A DNA stretch of 64,000 bases from positions 75,890,713-75,954,712 of the forward strand of contig NC_092628.1 of the NCBI RefSeq assembly GCF_039555335.1, read 5' to 3'. This DNA is from Amphiura filiformis (Eukaryota; Echinodermata; Ophiuroidea; Amphilepidida; Amphiuridae). Positions within the stretch are counted from its first letter, which is position 1, and each line of letters begins with the position of its first letter. The notes below the pieces were generated by a model that was not told the DNA's origin, did not search any database, and saw nothing but the letters and a program-made list of their open reading frames with translations. Shown piece by piece: positions 11,735-20,739 of this stretch. Position numbers and translations under genes: made by a program.

Positions 11735-12452
11735 TTCTGCCCATAGTGCCTTTCACACTGTGGTGAGCAAAACCATTTGCTTGACTAATGGCAAGTGAAT
11801 TGCGAAAGCTTGACTATTTTTGCCCGTAATAAAGGAGCAGCTTTTAAAATTACTTGCAATTACCGTAAATGTTTTTCTTTACCAGAGGCAAAGTACACAA
11901 AGTTATGCTTTTAGGTACCAGAGATACTTACAAATAGATATTGAATTCATATGGATTTGTATTTTTTTGTGTGTGTTTAATTGTCTCCTAGCATATGATC
12001 CTAGCATGCATATTTTTTTATGCACCAGTTATGCATGCTTGTGATTCTTTTTCAAATAGCATGTGACCCTGTACAGGATCATAACACATAGTTGGTGAAC
12101 TGCTCAACTATGGATATGTTATATCATATGTTTTTATTGAATCCCAACATTGCTTACCCGTTGGCGTGTCAAGCTACTGATCACATCAGCAATGGAGTTG
12201 AAGGTCATGAGGCCAAATTAGCCCTCAGTACGTATTTGATGCTTTAGGACACCCTGCTTTATTAGCACCTCTGTTGCATACTTCTCGAAATCTTCATCTG
12301 GTACTTGAAGTTGCAGGCAATTGCTGAACTGAAAGATACAAAAAATATGATACAAATAAACAATTAGCAGTGCCATTAACAAATATGTGTTACTTAATGG
12401 TGACAATAGTAATTTGTATACCACCTCATCACCACTCATTCTCTAAGAGATA
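11735..12452. repeat. Left part of segmental duplicate A (partner at 17.27-17.43 kb)
   Basis: GCCCATAGTGCCTTTCACAC and AGCAAAACCATTTGCTTGA near 11,740-11,806 recur at 17,280-17,325. GTGCCATTAACAAAT through CTCTAAGAGATATTAT (12,371-12,452) recurs at about 17,347-17,422. In the partner these blocks lie close together and run straight into the PHD segment, so copy A has been expanded by insertions. Confidence 0.75.
12218..12328 (-). CDS. Terminal exon-like ORF, 36 residues, unknown
   Basis: A good acceptor (TTGTATCTTTCAG at 12,329-12,341) is followed by an open frame ending in TAA. The translation contains PDEDFEKYATEVLIKQGVLK, an acidic-hydrophobic helical stretch of the kind that ends some large multicopy invertebrate proteins. 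It could be the last exon of the repeat-family gene whose other exons lie on this strand at 13-19 kb, but the connection is not shown. It lies within duplicate A. Confidence 0.25.
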   Translation of the reverse strand, partial: FSNCLQLQVPDEDFEKYATEVLIKQGVLKHQIRTEG

Positions 12453-12643
12453 TTATACAAATATTTACTGCTCATGAGGGATCTGGTGGAATCTATTGGC
12501 CCCGAGGTGAACTGGAGACCGTGAGCCTACTATTTCCCGAGACCGCCAGGTCGAGGGAAATAGTAGGCTCACGGTCTCCAGTTCACCGAGGGGACCAATA
12601 GATTCAACCAGATCCCGAATTTAGAGCAGTAAATATTTGTTTT
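12449..12643. repeat. 195-bp palindrome within an insertion
   Basis: The arms run from ACAAATATTTACTGCTC through GGGATCTGG and GTGAACTGGAGACCGTGAGC to GGGAAATAGTAGGCTC in mirror. The loop is about 15 bp around GACCGCCAGGTC. The central arms (about 60 bp) are nearly identical. Partner locus D (17,422) lacks it. Confidence 0.88.
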
Positions 12644-13270
12644 ATATCCTTCATTAATATATTCTTTGTTCATTAATTGGTTACAATATTAGAAAGGCCT
12701 TTATCATAGACATAGGCCTAGGCATAAATGTAGGCTAAGCCCTAGCATAGTCAAGGCTAGGCTAGGCTTGCCGTGCTTAGGCCTACCTGCACAAAGCACG
12801 CACACAGTTGAGTGGCTATAAAGCTTACCGTTGTAATGTTGTAACCTCTACAATACCGCCGTGAAACAAGTAACCATGTTCTCTGTTATTTCGCCGTCAA
12901 TATTAAGATATTGTTCCTGGTGTAAGTCAGATTATGTCATGAAACTGCCGTATTTTAGCTGCACTTCTGTGCTGCTGCTTGTGTGCTTCGCAAGACAACA
13001 TGACTTGCTACAATGCTACACATTAATACCCCAGAACCGTAGCGATATCCCACGATATGTGGCGAGTTGCACCGACCACTGGGAACTGCTGACGCGGCTA
13101 TGAGGTCATACTGGCGCTCAGAGGGAGTATAGCAAAAAAATATATCCCGGGAGATAGTACTTTGAGTCGGCTTTTTGACTGCTTTGCAAAATAGCAAAAC
13201 TATTTTTGGTCACATGATACTCTTTTAACCAATTAATGAACGAGAATATATTAATGAAGGATATAATATT
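12641..13270. mobile_element. Non-autonomous element, about 45-bp inverted termini
   Basis: The left terminus contains ATATCCTTCATTAATATATT and TTCATTAATTGGTT. The right terminus is its inverse: AACCAATTAATGAACGAGAA, then TATATTAATGAAGGATATAA. Comparison with the partner locus at 17,422, where GAGATATTAT joins directly to CAATTATACTTTGC, shows that this element together with the adjacent palindrome (12,453-13,268) is extra DNA. The interior has no intact gene. Confidence 0.75.
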
Positions 13271-13315
13271 AATTATACTTTGCTAACTTTTTGGTTAGGG
13301 CATGTTATTAGTTCT

Positions 13316-13617
13316 TTATAGAGGAAAACGTGTTTCGATACTAACTTGGCACGTTATAGCTATATTTAACAATACACTCCATGTGGAATCGCTTATAGCT
13401 AATGCAGTTACTGTTACTGCATAGGATGTCAGCACTTTTGCCATGGGTATATGTTTGACAGTAGCAGTATATAGAGTTGTGGTGACAGCCATCTGAGCAC
13501 CACCACTCCTCATTGCCATCTATGGCTGGATGGTCGATGGCAACATTTACACACTCAAGATGAAACCACCATCCTTTTGGGCATAACTCCCCTACTGAAC
13601 ATTCGACCATGGTCTGT
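13316..13617 (-). pseudogene. PHD-finger segment, copy A
   Basis: This segment has the same reading as the copies at 14.0, 15.4 and 17.5 kb: MVEC, then GWWFHLECVNVAIDHPAID, EEWWCSDGC, and a second finger with YCYCQ, CSNSNC and FHMECIV. PHD fingers bind zinc and usually read histone tails. In this copy the upstream exon with the first Cys pair is missing, and the 5' edge abuts a Harbinger transposase fragment. It is an isolated, non-functional exon. Confidence 0.7.
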
Positions 13618-13624
13618 AACTGGC

Positions 13625-13876
13625 CTACCTGTATTTGTCATCACATGTACCATATAGAATGATGGAATGCTGATTTTTTCTGTCCAAGTAATGTGTGTGA
13701 TTTTCTTCAGGGCTGATGGTAATGTGAGTTCCATCTATTACCCCGCCACACATGGTAAATCCCCATTTATATCTGAACCTGTTCATGTTCATTTTTCTTC
13801 TTAGTCGTTGTCCTGATGGTCTTCGAATATACTCAGGCATAAGAATATTTACAATGAGTGGGGGCCAGTCTTTCAC
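13625..13876 (-). pseudogene. Harbinger (PIF/HARBI1-type) transposase fragment
   Basis: The reading KWGFTMCGGVIDGTHITI is the W-G-F-(P)-x-C-x-G-x-IDGTH block that carries the first catalytic Asp of Harbinger DDE transposases. It continues as NHTHYLDRKNQHSIIL and CDDKYR, also as expected for that fold. The fragment stops before the second Asp block. It may extend upstream through TEIASTTRVKDWPPLIVN with an in-frame stop. With the Myb/SANT exon at 19.5 kb, it suggests a Harbinger element once lay here, but the two are not shown to belong together. Confidence 0.72.
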
Positions 13877-13942
13877 ACGGGTTGTTGAAGCAATCTCTGT
13901 TCATCCTAAAATCGTGAACCCAAATAGTGTAGGAATGATGAT

Positions 13943-14280
13943 TTACCGTCTTTCCCACCAACGCGATTCACTGTGTTTGACCCACAGCTCACATTGTCTC
14001 TGCTGCTGCACGTTATGGCTATATTTAACAATACACTCGATGTGGAATCGCTTATAGCCAATGCAGTTACTGTTACTACATATGATGTCAGCACTTTTGC
14101 CATCGGTATATGTTTGACAATAGCAATATATAGACTTATGGTGACAGCCATCTGAGCACCACCACTCCTCATTGCCGTCTATGGCTGGATGGTCGATGGC
14201 AACATTCACACACTCAAGATGAAACCACCATCTGTTTGGGCATAACTCCCCTGTTGAACATTCGACCATGGTTTGGTCCG
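13943..14280 (-). pseudogene. PHD-finger exon, copy B
   Basis: The acceptor TTTTGTTAAAG precedes a segment reading DQTMVECSTGELCPN, then WWFHLECV, WWCSDGC and a second finger YCYCQ ... CSNSNC ... FHIECIVKY. The first Cys pair of finger 1 (CLC) lies on the upstream exon at 14.42 kb, so an intron splits the finger. The zinc-ligand spacing looks intact here, but the upstream exon of this copy carries a frameshift. Confidence 0.6.
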
Positions 14281-14421
14281 CTTTAACAAAACATAAAGAA
14301 AATTGAGTTACTTAGTGTGATTTACATTTGATTATTACAAATCTGCATTGTGCAATGGAGTAGAGTTAACAACATCTATGTCACATAACATTTTATACAA
14401 TGATTTACATCATCACTTTAC

Positions 14422-14815
14422 CTTTTGACTTCATGCACAGGCAGAAGTCTTTTCTTGCGGCTTCCGCAATGATTTTTCCTTGGTTGTCCGCGGTGTTAGG
14501 CCATATGGCGTTAACCAATCTCTCTGAGGTTTTGTTAAGGAAGTTTACTTTTCCTTCGGCCGAATCTGGTACGTCTTTCGGGTCTTTATCTACAGACCTT
14601 AAGTTGAACATCTTCATGTAGTGCACCAGTAGATAGCCTTCTGTCATGGGTTAGTGAACTCCATCCACTGGTGGACACTCTGTGTGGGGTCCCCTAGGTT
14701 CAAACTCTTATAGTGGAAGTTGTCTTTTATGTTAAATAGACTTCCAGGTTGCCTGGCAATGTCGGGGTCACACAGCTTACTGTAATGCTTAAATTCATCA
14801 CAAAAAAGAGTCGTC
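14422..14815 (-). pseudogene. Body exon of the PHD gene, copy B (frameshifted)
   Basis: It aligns along its length with copy C (15,811-16,207). The donor TCAAAAG|GTAAAG is kept at 14,422/14,421. Near 14,647 the sequence reads AACCCATGACAG where C and D read AACTTCGCGACAG, a net one-base loss that breaks the frame in the WMEFTNFATEGYLL block. The remaining 3' part (FNLRSVDKDPKDVPD onward) is open. Confidence 0.6.
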
Positions 14816-15249
14816 AATCAAAGGCTTCTTTGTTAGTGAACCTGTTAATACCGGTGAATTGCGTGAACAAACATTACAAAAGACAAAATCTGTATAACAA
14901 GTGGATGTAAGATTTTCTTAGTCATGTTAGTACATATACATAGCATTCTTACCTTGCATCTTAGTCACCTAGTTATCCCATCAAGACCATTGAATTCAAT
15001 CATAAGTCTGGTATCTGGTAGCAACACATTAGTAGTTGTCCAAAATATCAGGACCACCCTGAGTTTTGTCTAGGGTACTTAGCCATTCCTCCAAATAACT
15101 TGCCACTCTCTCTTCAAGTGTGCATTGCAACACATCATTTCTGTACATGCATGGGTTCCAGTCTCTGCAAAATCTCGCCTACACTCAAGTCCATGAACTT
15201 ACAGGTTGACCTGAAAATGTGAAATGAATCAAATGATGAAAATAAAAAA
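14816..15249. other. Spacer between copies B and C
   Basis: The first part (to about 14,960) is still homologous to the regions after copies C and D (GTACATATACATAGCATTCT). The rest is specific to this copy. A short stretch near 15,195-15,215 (CAGGTTGACCTGAAAA) matches the exon starts at 23.46 and 24.95 kb, hinting at a shared gene family. Confidence 0.4.
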
Positions 15250-15330
15250 AGCAGTGTTGACACTCATTACCCCTCCTGTGGTCTTGGCATGCTGAGCAGT
15301 CTCTCTCCCAAGCTGGTGGTAGTCCTGTTG
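15250..15330 (-). pseudogene. Trace of retroelement gag zinc-knuckle region
   Basis: The minus-strand reading AWERDCSACQDHRRGNECQH parallels the gag segment at 26.2 kb (ERLYRCRDHGRGDECQRC). Nucleotides also match, including CTCTCTCCCAAGCTGG at the 5' side of both. Only about 80 bp survive, between PHD-gene copies B and C. Confidence 0.5.
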
Positions 15331-15391
15331 CATCACAGATGCTCACTTTTTGGCGGCCCTTGTTGTCTGACGTCTGATGAAACCAAGGATA

Positions 15392-15669
15392 CTAACTTGG
15401 CACGTTCTGGCTATATTTAACAATACACTCCGTGTGGAATCGCTTATAGCCGATGCAATTGCTGTTACTGCATAGGATGTCAGCACTTTTGCCATCGGTA
15501 TATGTTTGACAATAGCAATATATAGACTTATGGTGACAGCATGAGCACCACCACTCCTCATCGCCGTCTATGGCTGGATGGTCGATGGCAACATTTACAC
15601 ACTCCAGATGAAACCACCATCCGTTTGGGCATAACTCCCCTGCTGAACATTCGACCATGGTTTGGTCCA
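15392..15669 (-). pseudogene. PHD-finger exon, copy C
   Basis: The acceptor TTTTGTTTAAG at 15,670-15,680 joins in frame to the donor at 15,811, giving KSK|VDQTMVEC, so finger 1 has its CLC pair on the upstream exon. Finger 1 continues GWWFHLECV and WWCS; then this copy has lost three bases, reading WWCSCCHH where the others read WWCSDGCHH. That alters the final Cys spacing. Finger 2 is YCYCQ, CSNSNC, FHTECIVKY. The frame is otherwise open. Confidence 0.6.
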
Positions 15670-15810
15670 CTTAAACAAAACATAAAGAAAATTGAGTTAC
15701 TTAGTGTGATTTACATTTGATTATTACAAATCTGCAATGTGCAATGGAGTAGAGTTAACAGCATCTATGTCACATAACATTTTATACAATGATTTGCGTC
15801 ATCACTTTAC

Positions 15811-16207
15811 CTTTTGACTTCTTGCACAGGCAGAAGTCTTTTCTTGCGGCTTCCACGATGATTTTTCCTTGGTTTTCCATGGTGTTAGGCCATATGGCGT
15901 TAACCAATCTCTCTGAGGTTTTGTTAAGGAAGTTTACTTTTCCTTCGGCCGAATCTGGTACATCTTTCGGGTCTTTATCTACAGACCTTAAGTTGAACAT
16001 CTTCATGTAGTGCACCAGTAGATAGCCTTCTGTCGCGAAGTTAGTGAACTCCATCCACTGGTGGACACTCTGTGTGGGGTCCCCTAGGTTCAAACTCCTA
16101 TAGTGGAAGTTGTCTTTTATGTTAAATAGACTTCCAGGTTGCCTGGCCATGTCGGGGTCACACAGCTTACTGTAATGCTTAAATTCATCACAAAAAAGAG
16201 TCGTCAA
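15811..16207 (-). CDS. Body exon of the PHD gene, copy C (best preserved)
   Basis: About 130 codons are open: CDEFKHYSKLCDPDMARQPG, then RSLNLGDPTQSVHQWMEFTN, NFLNKTSERLVNAIWPNT and DFCLCKK at the 3' end, which supplies the first Cys pair of the following PHD finger. The donor is AAAAG|GTAAAG. The 5' boundary is uncertain: a T-rich tract followed by GAATTTAAG at about 16,175 is a possible acceptor. The protein family is large, multicopy and uncharacterised; the CPRCG and PHD parts recall KDZ- or HMGXB3-like proteins, but I cannot settle that. Of the three full copies only this one lacks an internal stop or frameshift. Confidence 0.55.
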
Positions 16208-16740
16208 TCAAAGGCTTCTTTGTTAGTGAACCTGTTAATACCGGTGAATTGCGTGAACAAACATTACAAAAGACAAAATCTGTATAACAAGTGGATGTAA
16301 CATTTTCTTAGTCATGTTAGTACATATACATAGCATTCTTACCTTACATCTTATTTTGAATCATGTACATTATTGCTAACAACTATGTCTTCAATCATCA
16401 TGATCATCACAAAAAAGGTAGTCATTCAAAGGCTTCTCTGTTAGCATGGTTAGTGGAGCTGTTACCAGTGAATTCCGTAAACAAACCTTTCTACAACATT
16501 GTGTATGGATTTCAAAATTAAACATACACAAATGCTGTAGCAATGCTTAATTAACGGATATTGTGTTCTCTACTTCTAGTGCAGTGTAGTGATGTGCGGA
16601 ATGTTGTTTTTCATGACGTTTTCCATACGAATGATCACCAGCAAAATACGCCTGAGACTGAAAACCGTGATTTGGTGCAAACATAATTGATACACAAGAC
16701 AAAACATGATTGTGTAAGTGGATGTATAACATCTACTTAG
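16208..16740. repeat. Downstream part of segmental duplicate C
   Basis: It matches 18,310-18,780 nearly base for base, including CAATGCTTAATTAACGGATA and GATGTGCGGAATGTTGTTTT, extending the C/D duplication to about 1.2 kb. Copy C lacks about 40 bp relative to D after TTTTTCATGA, inside what is the end of the CPRCG exon in D. Confidence 0.7.
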
Positions 16741-16941
16741 TCATGTTAGTACATAATACCATTCCAACTATCATGTCTATTATAGAGCAGGTGGTGATAT
16801 CTAAACAGCTTGCAGGATATAATATACATGAATAAATTGAGTTTAAACATTTAACATGTTGCATGGTTAATGTTATTAGTTACTTCTATTTTCACAAAGA
16901 ATTTTATAGTTTTAGCTATGTGAAGGTTGTTAGTAAGAAAA

Positions 16942-17202
16942 TATCAAGGGCTTAGAGCCAGAAGAAGCTATGTCCATTTGTTTTCTCAATTACATGTAAC
17001 TCATTTCTGCAACAAATGGACGGTTAATTCTACCCTCCATAAAAAATGTAAGTGACTTTGGGGTATATGCATGGTCACTATGCGTCTAACTAACTGTTTA
17101 AGTGACCATGCATATACCCCAAAGTCACTTGCATTTATTATGGAGTGCATGTAATTGAGAAAACAAATGGACATAGCTTCTTCTGGCTCTAAGCCCTTGA
17201 TA
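16942..17202. repeat. 261-bp hairpin element
   Basis: The left arm begins TATCAAGGGCTTAGAGCCAG and the right arm ends CTGGCTCTAAGCCCTTGATA. The inner arms share AAGTGACTTTGGGGTATATG. The left arm has an extra 30-bp block around GCAACAAATGGACGGTTAAT. The loop is about 24 bp. Confidence 0.88.
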
Positions 17203-17468
17203 TACATGATATACCTGCAACAAAATGTTTCTCATATGCCACTCCTGTGGTGTTTGCTCCAAACCCTTTAGTCTTTGGTCTGCCCATAGTGCCTTTCACA
17301 CTGTGGTGAGCAAAACCATTTGCTTGATGGTTCTATTTAAGAAAGTGCCATTAACAAATGTGTTACTTAATGGTGACACTATTAATTTGTATACCACCTC
17401 ATCGTTCTCTAAGAGATATTATCAATTATACTTTGCTAACTTTTTGGTTAGGGCATGTTATTAGTTCT

Positions 17469-17774
17469 TTATAGAGGAAAATGTGTTTCGATACTAACTT
17501 GGCATGTTATGGCTATATTTAACAATACACTCCATGTGGAATCACTTATAGCCAATGCAGTTACTGTTACTACATATGATGTCAGCACTTTTGCCATGGG
17601 TATATGTTTGACAGTAGCAGTATATAGAGTTGTGGTGACAGCCATCTGAGCACCACCACTCCTCATTGCCGTCTATGGCTGGATGGTCGATGGCAACATT
17701 TACACACTCCAGATGAAACCACCATCCGTTTGGGCATAACTCCCCTGCTGAACATTCAACCATGGTTTGGTCCA
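17469..17774 (-). pseudogene. PHD-finger exon, copy D
   Basis: It has the same acceptor and layout as copies B and C: DQTMVECSAGELCPN, GWWFHLECV, WWCSDGC, then YCYCQ and CSNSNC. The exon itself is intact, but the upstream exon of this copy is broken. Its flank 17,277-17,490 is the uninterrupted version of duplicate A. Confidence 0.6.
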
Positions 17775-17915
17775 CTTAAACAAAACATAAAGTAAATTTA
17801 GTTACTTAGTATGATTTATATTTAATTATTGCAAATCTGCAATGTGCAATGGAGTAGAGTTAACAACATCCATGTCACATAACATTTTATACAATGATTT
17901 GCGTCATCACTTTAC

Positions 17916-18310
17916 CTTTTGACTTCTTGCACAGGCAGAAGTCTTTTCTTGCGGCTTCCGCGATGATTTTTCCTTGGTTGTCCGCGGTGTTAGGCTATAT
18001 GGCGTTAACTAGCCTCTCTGAGGTTTTGTTAAGGAAGTTTACTTTTCCTTCGGCCGAATCTGGTACGTCTTTCGGGTCTTTATCTACAGACCTTAAGTTG
18101 AACATCTTCATGTAGTGCACCAGTAGATAGCCTTCTGTCGCGAAGTTAGTGAACTCCATCCACTGGTGGATACTCTGTGTGGGGTCCCCTAGGTTCAAAC
18201 TCCTAGAGTGGAAGTTGTCTTTTATGTTTTAGACTTCCAGGTTGCCTGGCCATGTCGGGGTCACACAGCTTACTGTAATGCTTAAATTCATCACAAAAAA
18301 GAGTCGTCAA
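17916..18310 (-). pseudogene. Body exon of the PHD gene, copy D (nonsense)
   Basis: Near 17,996 the codon for the Trp in NAIWPNT has become TAG. A second change near 18,226 (ATGTTTTAGAC in place of ATGTTAAATAGAC) removes two bases. The donor AAAAG|GTAAAG is kept. Both lesions are absent from copy C, so D decayed after duplication. Confidence 0.65.
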
Positions 18311-18680
18311 TCAAAGGCTTCTTTGTTAGTGAACCTGTTAATACCGGTGAATTGCGTGAACAAACATTACAAAAGACAAAATCTGTATAACAAGTGCATG
18401 GATGTAACATTTTCTTAGTCATGTTAGTACATATACATAGCATTCTTACCTTGCATCTTATTTTGAATCACATACATTATTGCCATCAACTATGTCTTCA
18501 ATCATCATGATCATCACACAAATGGTAGTCATTCAAAGGCTTCTCTGTTAGCATGGTTAGTGGAGCTGTTACCGGTGAATTCCGTCAACAAACCTGACTA
18601 CAACATTGTGCATGGATTTCAAAATTAAACATACACAAATGCCGTAGCAATGCTTAATTAACGGATATTGTGTTCTACTT

Positions 18681-19115
18681 CTAGTGCAGTGTAGTGATGT
18701 GCGGAATGTTGTTTTTCATGATGTTACCAATAGAAGTAAAGAAATTGTTAAATTTGTCAGCAGTTTCCATACAAACTCCAAATTCACTTAGTTTCATGTA
18801 GTGCAAGTAATTTCCAATGTATGGCTTTAAGTTCCAGTACTCTAAATCAAATATCGCTGTGTGTTCCTTTGAGTCACTGGTTTTAAGAAAAAATTGTTGT
18901 TTAGTTCTGGTATGACATGGTTGTACCTTTTCACAGCAAGTGGGTTCTTCTATTGGAGTTAATTCTGAAGCTCTGTTTACAAACATTCCAATCTTCATTC
19001 CAAAACAGCCTACTATTTTTGGATTGTGACCACATCTAGGGCATGGCTGTCTGAAGTCTATTTTGAAATTTGACAACCAAGAAAACATCCATCTGGTAAA
19101 TGTATCTTTATGCAT
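18681..19115 (-). CDS. Cys-rich CPRCG exon of the repeat-family gene
   Basis: This is a 144-codon frame. The N-terminal half reads FRQPCPRCGHNPKIVGCFGM, then KIGMFVNRASELTPIEEP and a Cys pair TCCEKVQPC. A CPxCGxxPxIVxxDGxKIG block is shared by KDZ-type and HMGXB3-like proteins as I remember them. Here the usual Asp-Gly reads Phe-Gly; the second copy at 29.7 kb keeps CDGTKIG. The second half (YWNLKPYIGNYLHYMKLSEF and so on) has no recognised motif. By position and strand it should precede body exon D. Confidence 0.5.
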   Translation of the reverse strand: MHKDTFTRWMFSWLSNFKIDFRQPCPRCGHNPKIVGCFGMKIGMFVNRASELTPIEEPTCCEKVQPCHTRTKQQFFLKTSDSKEHTAIFDLEYWNLKPYIGNYLHYMKLSEFGVCMETADKFNNFFTSIGNIMKNNIPHITTLH

Positions 19116-19272
19116 AAAGTTTGGTTTTGTTGAGTATCATGCATGGACCAGTTTTTGGTGATGTCTAAACTTAGGTCTTTAATTCTACACTCGGAGAAAC
19201 TTCAATCACGGAATATGGCGAGTGTCTCTTGAGAACACAGTCTTGTTTTATACAATAATAAATGTCTCTTAC

Positions 19273-19423
19273 TTAGAACCCACTCTCCATCTTTATTTGG
19301 GTACACGTACCTTTCAGGATGCTTCAGGACGATGTCAAATGGGATGCAGACCACAAGCGGGTTCAATGGGAAATCAAGTTCACAAGAGGGGCAAATTTTC
19401 CTTGCATCTTTGGATCAACCTGC
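19273..19423 (-). CDS. Possible short Cys/Pro exon of the same gene
   Basis: The minus-strand reading ICPSCELDFPLNPLVVCIPF, then DIVLKHPERYVYPNKDGEWV, is protein-like and ends at a plausible donor (TTCTAA|GTAAGAG). A CxxC pair opens it. The acceptor is unclear because an in-frame stop lies just upstream of ICPSC. It is placed between the Myb/SANT exon and the CPRCG exon on the same strand. Confidence 0.35.
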
Positions 19424-19466
19424 ACTTTTACCACAAACCTCGGAACAAATTAGACTTTGAACTTAC

Positions 19467-19905
19467 CTTGAAATGTGCTGGCGCTGGCATCATATTCCAT
19501 ACCTTCATGACTGGTAATGCTGGTGCTCCTACAGCTTCTATCATCTGCATCCTCCTCCTTGTCCAGTGGCAGTGACAGTGTTAGGGTATCCCCTGTGTGG
19601 GACGGTTTAGTCAGTTCTTTGCCCCCCTCTACAGAGTCCATCAAATCCCACAGGGCGTCCTTTTCCCCAGCTGCCCCAGACTTCCCCTGCCCCTTTTTGT
19701 AGTCCCTGTACCACTTCTTCAGCGCTTTTATTTTTTTCTTCAGCTGGGCGCCGTTCCGTGTTTGCTCTGGATATATGACGTTAAATTCCTTTGCCAGGTC
19801 GTCCCAGATCTTGCCGTTGTGGACCATACTATTGAACTTCTTCTGTATTTCGCCATTGGCCCACAACTGTTCAAGGGTTTCCGACTCCAGCAACGTGAAA
19901 GTCAC
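19467..19905 (-). CDS. Myb/SANT-like DNA-binding domain exon
   Basis: An open frame of about 145 codons starts with VTFTLLESETLEQLWANGEI and ends at the donor TTTCAAG|GTAAGT. The three-helix Myb/SANT pattern is visible: LWANGEIQKKF, IWDDLAKEFN, then QLKKKIKALKKWYRDYKKG. Such trihelix-like domains occur in the second ORF of Harbinger transposons and in NAIF1-like host genes; they bind DNA and can bring the transposase to its ends or nucleus. There is no ATG in this frame (the first possible start codon is GTG, and TGA lies five codons upstream), so an upstream exon or an ATG at 19,921 in another frame is needed. The acidic tail is low-complexity. Confidence 0.6.
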
Positions 19906-20159
19906 CTCCTCTGCCAGTCATATTTCTTCCCCGTATTTCTTATGTCGATATCTTATCTGGTTGCCGAGCAGGCGCTGACGATCGAGTACTTGCGTGGAGG
20001 TAGAGGTAGCAAACCGGGATACTTTATTTTAATAATTTAATTTGAATTTAAGTGGTAACGATTACGATGATATGCAGCAGCACGGTGAAAACTGAGTGAG
20101 GAATAAAAATGGCTTCCGATGTTTGGGATTTCCCGCGATATGTGTCAGAGGTCGTTAGG

Positions 20160-20345
20160 TCACTTCCGGTATATGTGGAGTCGATCTAGATCGAATCCAC
20201 ATTATCGCGCTCACTTTACGAAATTTAACCCACCTCGTAGGGTCGAAACTACCTCGATCAGGTGGTTTCGATCCACATTGCTGATGTAGGGTCGAATCCA
20301 CTTACTTTGTGTTCACACTACACGGGGAAGTGGTTTCAATCAAAA
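20160..20345. repeat. Small repeat with GTCGAAAC / GTTTCGAT motifs
   Basis: The region contains several related words (GTGGAGTCGATC, GATCGAATCCAC, GGGTCGAAACTA, GGTGGTTTCGATCC, GGGTCGAATCCAC) in both orientations. One core, GTGGAGTCGATCTAGATCGA, is nearly self-complementary. It has the look of a decayed palindromic MITE next to the SWIM exon. Confidence 0.45.
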
Positions 20346-20702
20346 TTACCTGGTGTGATCATGCCCTAAGATTACACTCAAGCGGCAAACTGTCCATGGC
20401 AAAGCATTGTGATAATATTTGTCAAATTTTGCACCGGGCAGTGGCAAAATTCTATTGATTTCCCTTCTTACATCTGCTTTGGTGACTTTTGCTCTTTTTC
20501 TCTGAGCTGGCTTTCTCCCAGCACTTTTGGGAATCGGTTCCCGATACAGGGCTAAACATTCATCCACTCTGTCCTCATGTAATGCTGCTGCAATCAGATG
20601 AGAGCAAATATGTCTACTTCTGAATGTAGTGCACTCACATGCCCACTTGTTTGTTTCCGTCCTTACGAAAACACGGTTTCTTCCTTCTTTGGAATTTTGT
20701 CG
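20346..20702 (-). CDS. SWIM zinc-finger exon (TE-like protein C-terminus)
   Basis: The reading WACECTTFRSRHICSHLIAA fits the SWIM pattern CxCx(n)CxH, a zinc-binding domain typical of MULE-type and other transposase-like proteins and of some host regulators. It is followed by VDECLALYREPIPKSAGR, a basic stretch AQRKRAKVTKADVRRE, and a stop. No transposase catalytic block is seen upstream; instead AT-rich repeat sequence begins near 20,740. It is probably a 3' exon left behind. Confidence 0.55.
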   Translation of the reverse strand, partial: RQNSKEGRNRVFVRTETNKWACECTTFRSRHICSHLIAAALHEDRVDECLALYREPIPKSAGRKPAQRKRAKVTKADVRREINRILPLPGAKFDKYYHNALPWTVCRLSVILGHDHTR

Positions 20703-20739
20703 AGAATTCCAAGAGCATGAACTTGGCCAATATATGCTA

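Noticed and set aside
15811..19115. Calling the PHD/CPRCG gene a definite KDZ transposase or HMGXB3
   Set aside because: Only short Cys motifs and memory support it. No catalytic residues could be identified, so the family is left open.
19597..20040. 147-codon plus-strand frame
   Set aside because: Antisense of the Myb/SANT exon; the minus strand has the domain and splice donor.
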